From contig NZ_JHWV01000017.1 in the NCBI RefSeq assembly GCF_000622005.1, positions 1 through 54,643 on the forward strand: a DNA stretch of 54,643 nt, read 5' to 3'. Below the pieces are notes generated by a model. It was not told the origin of the DNA and ran no database searches. It saw nothing but the letters and a program-made list of their open reading frames with translations. Positions within the stretch are counted from its first letter, which is position 1, and the number at the start of each line of letters is the position of its first letter. Source of the stretch: Anaerovibrio sp. RM50 (GTDB lineage Bacteria > Bacillota > Negativicutes > Selenomonadales > Selenomonadaceae). Below are positions 44,693-54,392 of the stretch, piece after piece. A program made the position numbers and the translations under genes.

Positions 44693-45762
44693 ACATGGGA
44701 CCTCAGCATCCAAGTACCCATGGTGTACTTCAGGTCCAGGTGGAGCTTGACGGTGAGAATATCGTTGGGGCAAAGCCTGTAATGGGCTACCTTCATCGTG
44801 GTATTGAGAAGCTGATGGAATCCCGCACTTATGTGCAGTGTGTACCATTTACTGACAGACTGGATTATGTGTCTGCCATGAACAATAATCTTGGTTTCTG
44901 CATGGCTGTGGAAAAGCTGGCGGGAATTGAGGTGCCGGAACGGGCAGAATATATCAGGGTAATCTGTGCTGAGCTGAACAGAATTGCCAGCCATCATGTA
45001 TTTATCGGTTCACTGACCAATGATCTTGGCTCTGCCACGGGTATGATTTATGCATTCCGTGACAGAGAAAAGATTCTGGATTTATTTAATATTATATGTG
45101 GTGCCCGTATGACTGCCCATTATATCCGTATCGGCGGTGTGGCAGCGGATGCCCAGGATGAATTTTTACGTGATACCCAGAAGTTTATCGACTATGTGCC
45201 GGAAATGCTGGATGAGTATAATAAGCTGTTCAGCGGCAATGAGATTTTCCAGGCCCGTATGAAAAAGACTTCCATTATAACCAAGGAAATGGCCCTGAAG
45301 TTCGGAATGTCCGGTCCAAATATTAGAGCCAGCGGCGTGGATTACGATATCCGTAAGATTGATAAGTATGGCGCCTATGGCAAATTTGATTTCGAAGTGC
45401 CTTTGGGTAAGCGTGGCGATAACTGGGACCGTTATATGATCCGCATGAAGGAAATCGCTGAGAGTGCAAAGATTATTCAGCAGGCACTGGATAATATGCC
45501 GGAGGGACCTTATATGGCCAAGGTACCAAAGGTTCTGCGCCCACCTAAGGGAGATGCATATCATCGCGTGGAGAATACACGCGGTGAGCTTGGCTTCTAT
45601 ATTGTAAGTGATGGCTCCACCAAGCCGTACCGGGTTCACATTCGTCGTCCATCCTTCGTAAATCTTCAGGCCCTGGACACAATGTGCAAGGGAATGCTGC
45701 TGGCTGATGCCGTTACAGCATTCGCTACCATTGACCCGCTCATGGGCGAGGTAGATTGTTAA
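44665..45762 (+). CDS. nuoD: NADH-quinone oxidoreductase subunit D
   Basis: 365 aa, 49-kDa quinone-pocket subunit. N-terminal NMGPQHPSTHGVL with the quinone-site histidine; DRLDYVSAMNNNLGF. The nickel-binding cysteines of related hydrogenase large subunits are absent, so this is a true complex I rather than a membrane hydrogenase. AGGAGGGG precedes the start. Confidence 0.97.
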   Translation: MAQTEKYVLNMGPQHPSTHGVLQVQVELDGENIVGAKPVMGYLHRGIEKLMESRTYVQCVPFTDRLDYVSAMNNNLGFCMAVEKLAGIEVPERAEYIRVICAELNRIASHHVFIGSLTNDLGSATGMIYAFRDREKILDLFNIICGARMTAHYIRIGGVAADAQDEFLRDTQKFIDYVPEMLDEYNKLFSGNEIFQARMKKTSIITKEMALKFGMSGPNIRASGVDYDIRKIDKYGAYGKFDFEVPLGKRGDNWDRYMIRMKEIAESAKIIQQALDNMPEGPYMAKVPKVLRPPKGDAYHRVENTRGELGFYIVSDGSTKPYRVHIRRPSFVNLQALDTMCKGMLLADAVTAFATIDPLMGEVDC

Positions 45763-45783
45763 TACAGATTGGCAGGTGGAAAT

Positions 45784-46821
45784 ATGCATAGCGGAATTCT
45801 TTACTCTTTGGGACAGTCCCTCAGAGAAATTCTGACGTCATTAATAGGCGTTCCTATTTTAGTAGATCTTCTTATGACGATAATATGCGCTACGATTCTC
45901 CTTTTGATCATGGCTACCTCAGCCCTGGTATTTACCCTTGGAGAAAGAAAAATCTGCGCATTTATCCAGGTCCGTATCGGGCCAAACCGGGTAGGTCCCG
46001 GCGGTTTGCTTCAGTCTGTAGCAGATATGCTTAAGCTGATGGACAAGGAGGACATTGTTCCCCGTGGCATTGATAAGTGGCTTTGGGTATTGTCCCCAAT
46101 CCTTTTGCTGGTGCCATCCGCATTGATTTATGCCTTCTTCCCGTTTGACGATGGTGTAATATTGGCAGATGTTAATGTGGGTCTGTTCCTGCTTATTGCC
46201 ATTACCTCCCAGACAGTTCTGCCATTCCTTATGGGTGGATATGCTTCCAACAGCAAGTATTCACTGATCGGTGGTATGCGTACTGTGGCCCAGATGCTGG
46301 GCTATGAGGTGCCTATGGTATTTGCCCTTATGGGTATTGTAATGATTACCGGTTCTTTGAAAATGAGCGCTATTGTGGAGGCTCAGAGCGATGTGTGGTT
46401 TATCGTGCTGCAGCCGTTGGCATTCCTCATTTATATTATTACTGCTCTCGTGGAGAGCAACCGTCCTCCGTTCAACATTGTAGAGGGTGAGTCTGAGATT
46501 ATTGCAGGTCCGTTTACTGAGTATACTGGCATGCGCTGGGCACTGTTTTTCCTGGCAGAATTCTCAAATCTCATGTGCATTGGTATTTTAACCACAACCT
46601 TGTTCCTGGGAGGCTGGCACGGGCCTGATTTCCTGCCGGGATTCTGTTGGTTCTGGATTAAGACCTTTTTGTGCGTACTGTTTTATCAGTGGGTGGGCTG
46701 GACCTTCCCCCGCGCCAGAGTGGACAGCATGCTGTCCTTTGGCTGGAAGGTGCTGCTGCCAATCGCTCTCATTAACGTATTGCTGACCGGTGTTGGTATC
46801 TACGTTTACAATGTAATGTGA
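45784..46821 (+). CDS. nuoH: NADH-quinone oxidoreductase subunit H
   Basis: 345 aa, eight or so membrane helices. GERKICAFIQVRIGPNRVGP and the carboxylate-rich ALVESNRPPFNIVEGESEII loop at the quinone tunnel. ATG 45784 chosen for AGGTGG. Confidence 0.97.
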   Translation: MHSGILYSLGQSLREILTSLIGVPILVDLLMTIICATILLLIMATSALVFTLGERKICAFIQVRIGPNRVGPGGLLQSVADMLKLMDKEDIVPRGIDKWLWVLSPILLLVPSALIYAFFPFDDGVILADVNVGLFLLIAITSQTVLPFLMGGYASNSKYSLIGGMRTVAQMLGYEVPMVFALMGIVMITGSLKMSAIVEAQSDVWFIVLQPLAFLIYIITALVESNRPPFNIVEGESEIIAGPFTEYTGMRWALFFLAEFSNLMCIGILTTTLFLGGWHGPDFLPGFCWFWIKTFLCVLFYQWVGWTFPRARVDSMLSFGWKVLLPIALINVLLTGVGIYVYNVM

Positions 46822-46835
46822 TAGGAGGCTTCATT

Positions 46836-47243
46836 ATGTGGGGCAAAGGACTTATTACAGGAATGAAGGTTACCTGGGGCCACTGGTTTGGCAAGAAGGA
46901 AACCGTTTATTATCCTGAAGAAAAGCTGCCAATGACTGAACGCTTCCGCGGTGGTCATCTGGCATTCGATGAAGAAAAATGCATCGGCTGCAAGCTGTGT
47001 GCCATAGGGTGTCCAAATGCGGCACTGGATCTTACGGTATCCGTTGACGAAAACAAAAAGCGTCACATGGAATCCTATGTTCATCAGATTGGCCGTTGTA
47101 TGTATTGTGATTTGTGCATTGAGGCATGTCCTACCAAGGCAATAACCTGGGATAAGAACTATGAGTTTGCTTCTTATTTCAAGGAAGACATGACCTATGA
47201 TGCATTGGTGGAGGCACGGAACAGGAGGGGTAATGATGAATGA
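46836..47243 (+). CDS. nuoI: NADH-quinone oxidoreductase subunit I
   Basis: 135 aa with two [4Fe-4S] sites: CIGCKLCAIGCP and CMYCDLCIEACP. In an enzyme lacking NuoEFG this would be the outermost cluster subunit and probable docking point for the electron donor (inference). AGGAGG precedes the ATG. Confidence 0.97.
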   Translation: MWGKGLITGMKVTWGHWFGKKETVYYPEEKLPMTERFRGGHLAFDEEKCIGCKLCAIGCPNAALDLTVSVDENKKRHMESYVHQIGRCMYCDLCIEACPTKAITWDKNYEFASYFKEDMTYDALVEARNRRGNDE

Positions 47244-47739
47244 AATGATTAGTACCCTGGTGTTCTATGTACTGGCCATGGTTATTCTGGGCACAGCAAT
47301 GGGAGTGGTAATGAGCCGGAATCTGGTTCACAGTGCTCTCCTTATGACAGCCTGCTTTATCGGAGTCGGCATGCTGTTCTTTTATCTTGATGCTGACTTC
47401 CTTGGAGCCATGGAATTTATGCTTTACTCCGGCGGCGTAGCAATTCTGGTGGTAATGGGTGTCATGCTTACAAAGCGTCATGACGGGCCTCCGGGCAATC
47501 CGTTTAATAACAATACCATTCTGGCATTAGGCGGAGCAGGATTGTTTATCCTCGTAATGATAGGAGTAGTGATTTCCACCCCGGTTCCTGCCGGTGGTTA
47601 CGTTTCTCCTGATACAGTCAACGAGCTGGCGGATATGATGCTGAACACGTATATCCTGCCATTTGAAATTGCAGCAACCCTGTTGCTGGCTGCCCTTGTG
47701 GGAGCAATTATCTTGGCGAAGGGAGATGGCGAAGCATGA
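47236..47739 (+). CDS. nuoJ: NADH-quinone oxidoreductase subunit J
   Basis: 167 aa, five membrane helices, with [21 protein letters not shown] in the conserved third helix. The start is one of three nearby ATGs; 47236 fits AGGAGG best. Overlaps nuoI by 8 nt and nuoK by 4 nt. Confidence 0.94.
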   Translation: MNEMISTLVFYVLAMVILGTAMGVVMSRNLVHSALLMTACFIGVGMLFFYLDADFLGAMEFMLYSGGVAILVVMGVMLTKRHDGPPGNPFNNNTILALGGAGLFILVMIGVVISTPVPAGGYVSPDTVNELADMMLNTYILPFEIAATLLLAALVGAIILAKGDGEA

Positions 47740-48047
47740 GTGTAGGATTGGGTCATTGCCTGCTTTTGGCGGCAATGTTATTTGCCATCGGCCTTTACGG
47801 AGCATTGGCAAAACGTAATATAATAGCAATTCTCATGGGTATTGAGCTTATGCTTAATGCCGTAAATATTAATTTTGTTGCCTTCAACCGTTTCACTCCC
47901 GTTTCTGACCTGACCGGTCAGCTGATGACAGTTTTTGCCATTACTGTGGGTGTGGCTGAGGTGGCAATTGGTGTGGCACTGGCTTATCGTATCTACAATG
48001 ACAGATTAACTATCAATGTGGATGAGCTGGATAATATGAAGGGATAA
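47736..48047 (+). CDS. nuoK: NADH-quinone oxidoreductase subunit K
   Basis: 103 aa, three helices; proton-path glutamates in [17 protein letters not shown]. Its ATG overlaps the nuoJ stop (ATGA). Confidence 0.96.
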   Translation: MSVGLGHCLLLAAMLFAIGLYGALAKRNIIAILMGIELMLNAVNINFVAFNRFTPVSDLTGQLMTVFAITVGVAEVAIGVALAYRIYNDRLTINVDELDNMKG

Positions 48048-48060
48048 GGGGGAGTTTAAG

Positions 48061-49959
48061 ATGTTTTATGATTTTGCACTTGAACATGCCTGGCTGATTC
48101 CTTTGTTACCGGCAATGGCCTTTGTCGTTATTGGCATGATAACCCGTTCCTACGGAAAGCTTTCAGCAGCAATTGCTGTTTGTATGAGCTTTATAAGCTT
48201 TTTGCTTTCCTCCGGGGTTACATATGCTTTGGTAAATTATGGAATCAGTGTTGAGCAGCCCTTTGTGCAGCAGTTAAACTGGATGCACATTGGCGGCGTC
48301 AACATTTCCATGGGTGTTCTTATTGATCCTTTGACAGCCATGATGCTTATGGTGGTTTCCACAGTATCATTGCTGGTACAGATATATTCTGTGGGATATA
48401 TGAAGGGGGATAAGGGCTATGGACGGTTCTTCGCCTTCCTTTCACTATTTGCCGCTTCCATGCTGGGACTGGTATTGGCAGTAAACTTCCTTCAGATGTA
48501 TGTATTCTGGGAGCTGGTTGGTCTTTGCTCCTATCTGTTAATTGGCTTCTATTATTACAAGGTTTCTGCAAGGGAAGCTGCCAAGAAGGCATTTATGACC
48601 ACCCGTGTGGGTGACTTTGGTTTGCTCCTTGGTATTCTCCTGTTGCAGATTAATTTTGGCACCCTTGATTTCATGGAGCTTAGGGAAATTATTCCGGCCT
48701 ACATTTCTATGGCAGGCACTGGGATGATGACCATCATTGCATTGCTGGTATTTGTTGGTCCTATCGGAAAATCAGGTCAGTTCCCGCTTCATGTGTGGCT
48801 GCCAGATGCCATGGAGGGCCCTACTCCTGTATCTGCACTGATTCATGCAGCAACAATGGTTGTTGCCGGTGTATATCTGGTAGGACGTGCCTTCTTCATG
48901 TTCACGGAGTTGCCTTGCGTTATGAATGTTATCGCCTGGGTGGGCGGCTTTACAGCCTTCTTTGCTGCCAGCATTGCCTTTACCCAGACAGCCATCAAAC
49001 GCATTTTGGCGTATTCCACCATCAGTCAGCTAGGTTACATGATGCTGGCCCTGGGTGTTGGCTCTCTTACCGCATCCTTCTTCCACTTAATGACCCATGC
49101 ATTCTTTAAGGCATTGTTGTTCCTCTGTGCCGGCGCTGTAATGCACGCTATGGCAGACGAGGCAAATATCTTCAAGATGGGCGGCCTCAGAAAGAAGATG
49201 CCGATAACCTTTGCCACCATGACCATTGGTGTGTTGGCAATTGCCGGTATCCCGCCTTTCGCAGGCTTCTTCTCCAAGGATGAAATTCTCCTGGCTGCAG
49301 CACAGGTGAGCACACCTCTTTATGTGCTGGCTACATTGACAGCTTTTATGACAGCCTTCTATATGGCCCGTCTGCTCTTTGTAACCTTCTGTGCTGATCC
49401 CGCCGACGAGGAATCCTATGAGCATGCCCATGAACCTTCTAAGTTTATGCTGTTCCCATTGATTGTTCTGGCTGCCCTGGCAGTTGTCAGTGGCCTTTGG
49501 GGGCATCTGGAGGGCTTTGGCCAGTGGGTACGCTTCGGCCATCCTCATGAAGCCGGAATTGATATGACTATTGCCGTTTCTTCTACAATTCTTTCCTTCA
49601 TTGCTTTCGGTATCGCCTGGAACATTTACGTGGCCAAGCGCTGGAGTTCTGATACTATTGCGGAGAAAACGGGTATTCTTTACAAGTTAAGTTACAACAA
49701 ATTTTATATTGACGAAATCTACGAAGCCCTTATCAAGGTATTTGTGGATGGCGTTGCCAAGGTATTCTACTGGATCGACATTTACATCGTTGATGGTGTT
49801 GTCAACGGTCTGGCTCATCTGGTGGGAGGCATCAGCTGGATTTTAAGCAAGGCGCAAAACGGACAGGCCCAGCATTATTCCGGAGTCTTCATCTGTGGCG
49901 TGGTAATCCTTGTGGCTTATAGCCTCTACTATTTGGCAGTTCTGGGAGGTGCATTGTAA
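48061..49959 (+). CDS. nuoL: NADH-quinone oxidoreductase subunit L
   Basis: 632-aa antiporter-like proton pump, with the long lateral helix at the C-terminus. FWELVGLCSYLLIGFYY with the key Glu, the KSGQFPLHVWLPDAMEGPTP Lys loop, and HAFFKALLFLCAGAV. Ends taATG into nuoM. Confidence 0.97.
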   Translation: MFYDFALEHAWLIPLLPAMAFVVIGMITRSYGKLSAAIAVCMSFISFLLSSGVTYALVNYGISVEQPFVQQLNWMHIGGVNISMGVLIDPLTAMMLMVVSTVSLLVQIYSVGYMKGDKGYGRFFAFLSLFAASMLGLVLAVNFLQMYVFWELVGLCSYLLIGFYYYKVSAREAAKKAFMTTRVGDFGLLLGILLLQINFGTLDFMELREIIPAYISMAGTGMMTIIALLVFVGPIGKSGQFPLHVWLPDAMEGPTPVSALIHAATMVVAGVYLVGRAFFMFTELPCVMNVIAWVGGFTAFFAASIAFTQTAIKRILAYSTISQLGYMMLALGVGSLTASFFHLMTHAFFKALLFLCAGAVMHAMADEANIFKMGGLRKKMPITFATMTIGVLAIAGIPPFAGFFSKDEILLAAAQVSTPLYVLATLTAFMTAFYMARLLFVTFCADPADEESYEHAHEPSKFMLFPLIVLAALAVVSGLWGHLEGFGQWVRFGHPHEAGIDMTIAVSSTILSFIAFGIAWNIYVAKRWSSDTIAEKTGILYKLSYNKFYIDEIYEALIKVFVDGVAKVFYWIDIYIVDGVVNGLAHLVGGISWILSKAQNGQAQHYSGVFICGVVILVAYSLYYLAVLGGAL

Positions 49960-51494
49960 TGACTAGCTTTCCTTTGTTATCAGCAGTCCTGCTGGCACCT
50001 ATCTGCGCTGCTGTAATTCTGTGCTTTGTCTCTCCAAAGGCGGCACAGTCCGTAAGAGTTATAGCTGCTTCTGCCATGACTGTGGCACTGGCTCTTACCC
50101 TGTATGCTTTCTTCAACTATGATATGACAGCAGGGGGCATGCAGTTTACTGAAAGTATTCCCTGGATAAAGGATTTGGGAGTTCATTACGCATTGGGTGT
50201 GGATGGTATTTCCCTTCCGATGCTGTTGCTCACCGATCTTATTGGTTTGGCGGCAGTATACAGCTCCTGGAATATTACCAACCGCCCGAAGGAGTTCTAC
50301 ATTCTGCTGATGATTCTCATTGCAGGTGTTACAGGAACCTTTATCGCAACTGACCTTTTCATATTCCTTCTTTGCTATGAGGTAGTGGTTATTCCTATCT
50401 ACATCATGGTAATCATTTGGGGCTCCACAAAGAGAGTTTCCAAGGAATATGCCGGCATGAAGCTCACTATCTATCTTCTGATGGGATCTGCCTTTATGCT
50501 GGTGGGCGTAGTTGCCCTTTATCTTGCGGTGGGTGATGTGGTTGGCTTCAGAACCTTTGATATGCAGGCATTGGCTGTGGCAGGGCAGAACGGACTCCTC
50601 AGTGAGGAATTCCAGATTTTTGCCTTTCTGTTGCTACTCCTGGGCTTTGGTTCACTCCTTTCCATGTTCCCGTTCCACAGCTGGTCTCCGGATGGTTATG
50701 CCGGTGCACCAACTGCGGTTTCAATGATTCATGCCGGCGTACTTAAGAAAATTGGTGGTTATGGTCTTATCCGCCTTGGACTTTTGGTGCTGCCATTGGG
50801 GGCCAGATTCTGGGCACCTCTTATTGCAGGCCTTGCCATCATCAACGTAATGTACGCCGCCTATATAGCACTTGCCCAAAAGGATTTAAAGTATGTAATC
50901 GGTTATTCCTCTGTATCACATATGGGTTATGTTCTCCTTGGCTTTGCCTGCCTCAATGTGGTATCGGTGAGCGGTGCTGTTGCCAACATGGTGGCTCATG
51001 GTGTAATGAGCGCCCTGTTCTTCTCCATGATTGGTTTTGTGTATGAAAAGACTCATTTGAGAAGCGTTACCGAGCTTCGGGGGCTGGCTCATCAGATGCC
51101 TCGTGTAGCCACTGGCTTTATGCTGGCTGGTATGGCATCTTTGGGACTCCCGGGTCTCATTGGCTTCATTCCTGAGTTTACTATTTTCGTTGGTTCCTTC
51201 AGTGTATATCCTGTTTTTGCCATTCTGGCAATTTCCGGTATTATCTTCACTGCCCTTTACACATTGCGTGTATTGGCAAAGGTGCTGTTTGGACCAAGGG
51301 ATTCCAAGTTTGACAGATATAAGGATGCCAGAGGCGTTGAGATGATGCCGCTGGTAATTCTGGGTATCGCACTGGTTGGTTTTGGTATATTCCCACAGGC
51401 TCTCATGGGAATGGTTGGCTCCGGCACGGAGCAGCTTATGCCATTGCTTGACCGCATTGCGGAGGTACCTGGGTTCATAGGAGGGATCAGATAA
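49959..51494 (+). CDS. nuoM: NADH-quinone oxidoreductase subunit M
   Basis: 511-aa antiporter-like subunit. LCYEVVVIPIYIMVIIWG carries the channel Glu; FPFHSWSPDGYAGAPTAVS is the usual LPxAHxxAP-type loop, altered here (SPDGYAGAP). One-base overlaps with nuoL and nuoN. Confidence 0.96.
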   Translation: MTSFPLLSAVLLAPICAAVILCFVSPKAAQSVRVIAASAMTVALALTLYAFFNYDMTAGGMQFTESIPWIKDLGVHYALGVDGISLPMLLLTDLIGLAAVYSSWNITNRPKEFYILLMILIAGVTGTFIATDLFIFLLCYEVVVIPIYIMVIIWGSTKRVSKEYAGMKLTIYLLMGSAFMLVGVVALYLAVGDVVGFRTFDMQALAVAGQNGLLSEEFQIFAFLLLLLGFGSLLSMFPFHSWSPDGYAGAPTAVSMIHAGVLKKIGGYGLIRLGLLVLPLGARFWAPLIAGLAIINVMYAAYIALAQKDLKYVIGYSSVSHMGYVLLGFACLNVVSVSGAVANMVAHGVMSALFFSMIGFVYEKTHLRSVTELRGLAHQMPRVATGFMLAGMASLGLPGLIGFIPEFTIFVGSFSVYPVFAILAISGIIFTALYTLRVLAKVLFGPRDSKFDRYKDARGVEMMPLVILGIALVGFGIFPQALMGMVGSGTEQLMPLLDRIAEVPGFIGGIR

Positions 51495-52942
51495 TGAATT
51501 TTGAAGCTATTAGTACAGAAATTTTCATTTTGGTCCTGAGCCTTTTCGCTATTGTTATGGACCTGGTATTACCAAAGAATGAGTCCCGCAAGAGCATTGG
51601 TGGGGTCCTGGTATTTGCTCTTACTGGATGGGTTCTCTACATGTTCTCAATGTACGTGCCGGAGGCTGCTGTGGCCGATGGTTCGGCAACTGCCAGATAT
51701 TTCATGGACATGATGTATATAGTGGATAACTATTCCCTGTTCTTCAAGCAGCTCTTTATGGTTGCCACTGTATTTACATTGCTGTTTTCCATGGATTATA
51801 TGCAGACGGTGCTTCGTTATAAGGGTGAGTTTTATGCTTTACTGATGACTGCACTTTTAGGTATGTGCGTATTGGCTTCTGCCAATGACTTCCTGACTGC
51901 ATTCATTGGTCTGGAGCTTATGACCATTTCCTTCTACATTCTGGTTGGTGCCAGGATTTCTTCCGTGAACTCCTCTGAGGCCGCTGTAAAGTACCTGGTT
52001 GTGGGCTCTGTATCTACGGCTATTATGCTTTATGGTATCAGCCTGGTATATGGTTCCACTGGTACGGTTCAGTTCTACGAAATGTTCCGCAACCAGCATC
52101 TCTTTACCGCTGCTGGTCTTGCAGGGGCTACAATGATAATGATTGGCTTCTTCTTCAAGCTGTCAGTTATTCCGTTCCATATGTGGGCTCCTGATGTTTA
52201 TCAGGGGGCGCCAACCCCGATTACAGCCATGCTGGCCATGGGCTCCAAGGCTGCGGGCATTGCAGTGCTTATGCGTGTGCTCTATGTGGCCTTCCCGTTG
52301 ATTGGCTTCTATTGGCTGCCAATACTGGCGGTGCTGTCTGCAGTATGTATGATTGGCGGTAACGTTATGGCTATCCGCCAAAATGACGTGAAGCGCATGC
52401 TGGCGTATTCCTCCATTGCCCAGGCGGGCTACATGATGGTGGGTATGGTGTCTGCGGATTATCCTGGCATGAAGGCTGTTATGTTCTATGGCATGCTGTA
52501 TGTATTCGCCAATGTGGGTGCCTTTACGGCCCTTTCAGTAGTTGAGCAGCAGCGGGGCGGCTCAGATTATAAGTCATTGGCTGGCCTCGCCAAGTCAGCC
52601 CCTGTTCTGGCGGCAGTAATGACCATTTCTCTGTTGTCTATGGCTGGTATTCCGCCAACAGCAGGCTTTGCGGGCAAGTTGTATCTCTTTACTGCTGTAG
52701 TAAATCAGGGGTATCTGTGGCTGGCCTTTGTGGGCTTCATTATGTCCATGATTTCCGTTTACTACTATTTGCAGGTGGCCAAGGCCATGTACCTAAATGA
52801 GGGGGATGGCAAGGAGCTTCATATCAGCGGTGCAGTTCGTGCTGCTGCAGTATTAAGCGTTATTGCCACCATTCTCTTTGGTGTATGGCCGGAGAAGCTG
52901 GCTGAGCTAACAAATTTGGCTGCATATACATTCCTGCAGTGA
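51494..52942 (+). CDS. nuoN: NADH-quinone oxidoreductase subunit N
   Basis: 482-aa third antiporter-like subunit. FIGLELMTISFYILVGAR with channel Glu; PFHMWAPDVYQGAPTPI. Last gene of the operon, followed by a terminator. Confidence 0.97.
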   Translation: MNFEAISTEIFILVLSLFAIVMDLVLPKNESRKSIGGVLVFALTGWVLYMFSMYVPEAAVADGSATARYFMDMMYIVDNYSLFFKQLFMVATVFTLLFSMDYMQTVLRYKGEFYALLMTALLGMCVLASANDFLTAFIGLELMTISFYILVGARISSVNSSEAAVKYLVVGSVSTAIMLYGISLVYGSTGTVQFYEMFRNQHLFTAAGLAGATMIMIGFFFKLSVIPFHMWAPDVYQGAPTPITAMLAMGSKAAGIAVLMRVLYVAFPLIGFYWLPILAVLSAVCMIGGNVMAIRQNDVKRMLAYSSIAQAGYMMVGMVSADYPGMKAVMFYGMLYVFANVGAFTALSVVEQQRGGSDYKSLAGLAKSAPVLAAVMTISLLSMAGIPPTAGFAGKLYLFTAVVNQGYLWLAFVGFIMSMISVYYYLQVAKAMYLNEGDGKELHISGAVRAAAVLSVIATILFGVWPEKLAELTNLAAYTFLQ

Positions 52943-52962
52943 GGAAATTAATTGCATAAAAA

Positions 52963-53007
52963 AGGGGTCTGTGACGGGACATGTGTCTTGTCATAGGCCC
53001 TATTTTT
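52963..53007 (+). terminator. nuo operon terminator
   Basis: Arms 52963-52975 and 52990-53001 pair with G-T pairs and one bulge around a 14-nt loop, then ATTTTTA. Confidence 0.75.
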
Positions 53008-53203
53008 ATTTTGTTGTTAGTGCTATTTTCTATAAACTTTTTTGGTATATCTATGTATACAGTATATTTAACAATAAATATTAATAATGCCTTGCCTGAC
53101 TATTGGTATGATGTTAAAATTGTGGCTAGTGGAGATTTGCTAATAACTTGGTTTTTTAGTCTTAGCCAAGGGATGGCTAGCGGAATCAGGGAGGATTAAT
53201 GGG

Positions 53204-53467
53204 ATGGTATTAAAGAATTACATGGAGGACTGCGTGCTGGATAAGTTGAATGAGCTTATTCCCCAGTATCCGGGACGTTGTTTTTGTGAAAATTGCATGA
53301 TAGATATAGCAAATTTGGCGCTGAATCACCTGCCGCCTAAATATGTATCCACCGAAAAGGGGCAGGTTTTTGCCCGGGTGGAGTGTTTCAGCCGCCAAAG
53401 TGAGGTAGAAATCGTCAAACAAATTGCCGCAGCTATTGAAAAGGTGGAAACACATCCAAGACACTAA
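53204..53467 (+). CDS. ComFB-like late competence protein
   Basis: 87 aa. ComFB-type zinc or metal site and core: CFCENCMIDIANLALNHLPP followed by KYV, then a C-terminal helix (VEIVKQIAAAIEKVE). ComFB is in the comF operon of Bacillus, with unknown role; here it is alone, about 200 nt after the nuo terminator. GGGAGG at 53188-53193 suits ATG 53204. Confidence 0.8.
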   Translation: MVLKNYMEDCVLDKLNELIPQYPGRCFCENCMIDIANLALNHLPPKYVSTEKGQVFARVECFSRQSEVEIVKQIAAAIEKVETHPRH

Positions 53468-53531
53468 TTATTCAATTGTATTCTAATACTGTAAATAATT
53501 TATGGTATAATGTCTCGAAGGTGATTAGTCT

Positions 53532-54290
53532 ATGAGTTATGAAAAAGCATTAGAATATTGGAAATCACAGGATGTGCAGACTGGGGCAAAAATAGAGGCT
53601 GTGTTAAATGGCCAGATTATAAATTTTGCTTATCATTCTGGAAAGATAGAAAATCCCAGTATTACTTTTAATGATACACGGGAAATTTTTGAAAATGACA
53701 GCGTTTCCTCATATACGGGAGATTTAAGGACGTTATTTGAGATTCGCAATGCAAAGGATGCCATGTATCTGATGCTGGAGCATTTTGATAAACGGACTCC
53801 TTTGAGTGAGCAGCTGATAAAAGAGTTTCAATTTGAGCTTACAAAAAATACCTATGACAGCCGCAGATATAAAATTGGAGAGCGGCCAGGTGAGTATAAA
53901 AAGCACGATTATATTGTGGGCAGAGAAGAAGTGGGGGCCTCTGCTGCTGATACAGAAGCTGAAATGCAGGAATTGGTGGATGACATTAATTCAAATGAAT
54001 TGGCTTCCTCCAATGTACTGAAGGCAGCAGCCTATTTTCATTGCAAGATGGAAAATATACACCCCTTTTCTGATGGCAACGGCAGAACCGGCCGCCTGCT
54101 GGTGAATTACCTCTTGATGCTATACAACCACCCACCAATGGTTATCCATAACGAGGATAAAAACGAGTATTACCAGGCCCTGCAGGATTGGGACGAAAAT
54201 CTTTCCATTAAGAAGATGGTGGACTTCTTCAAGGGCCAGATCGTAAAGACATGGCATAAAAGGCTGGAGAAGTTTTATAAAGATAGATAA
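53532..54290 (+). CDS. Fic-domain protein (class II, self-inhibited)
   Basis: 252 aa. Catalytic Fic motif HPFSDGNGRTGR near residues 177-188. An N-terminal inhibitory motif SGKIEN (36-41) matches the S/TxxxE-G/N form placed before the Fic core in class II proteins, so the Glu would block ATP binding in the same chain. Expected activity is AMPylation or a related transfer; the target is unknown and no partner gene is next to it. A TGGTATAAT lies at 53503-53511 and AAGGTGAT before the ATG. A+T-richer than its neighbours and beside an IS, hence possibly acquired. Confidence 0.92.
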   Translation: MSYEKALEYWKSQDVQTGAKIEAVLNGQIINFAYHSGKIENPSITFNDTREIFENDSVSSYTGDLRTLFEIRNAKDAMYLMLEHFDKRTPLSEQLIKEFQFELTKNTYDSRRYKIGERPGEYKKHDYIVGREEVGASAADTEAEMQELVDDINSNELASSNVLKAAAYFHCKMENIHPFSDGNGRTGRLLVNYLLMLYNHPPMVIHNEDKNEYYQALQDWDENLSIKKMVDFFKGQIVKTWHKRLEKFYKDR

Positions 54291-54337
54291 TAGAATATAT
54301 AACAGTTTGAGAGAGCACTCTTTCCTAAATGATATGC

Positions 54338-54385
54338 TCCCCCTATAAGAGACAGTGAAAAACAAAAACTGTCATTATAGGGGGA
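54338..54385 (+). promoter_or_regulatory. IS hairpin masking the transposase ribosome site
   Basis: TCCCCCTATAA (54338-54348) pairs with TTATAGGGGGA (54375-54385), and GACAGT with ACTGTC. The AGGGGGA ribosome site of the transposase is buried in the stem. Confidence 0.7.
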
Positions 54386-54392
54386 TTTTTCT

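Noticed and set aside
52981-53199. 72-codon hydrophobic frame after nuoN
   Set aside because: It begins inside the nuo terminator and lacks a ribosome site at any of its ATGs. The hydrophobic composition follows from A+T-rich DNA. A small membrane protein is not excluded.
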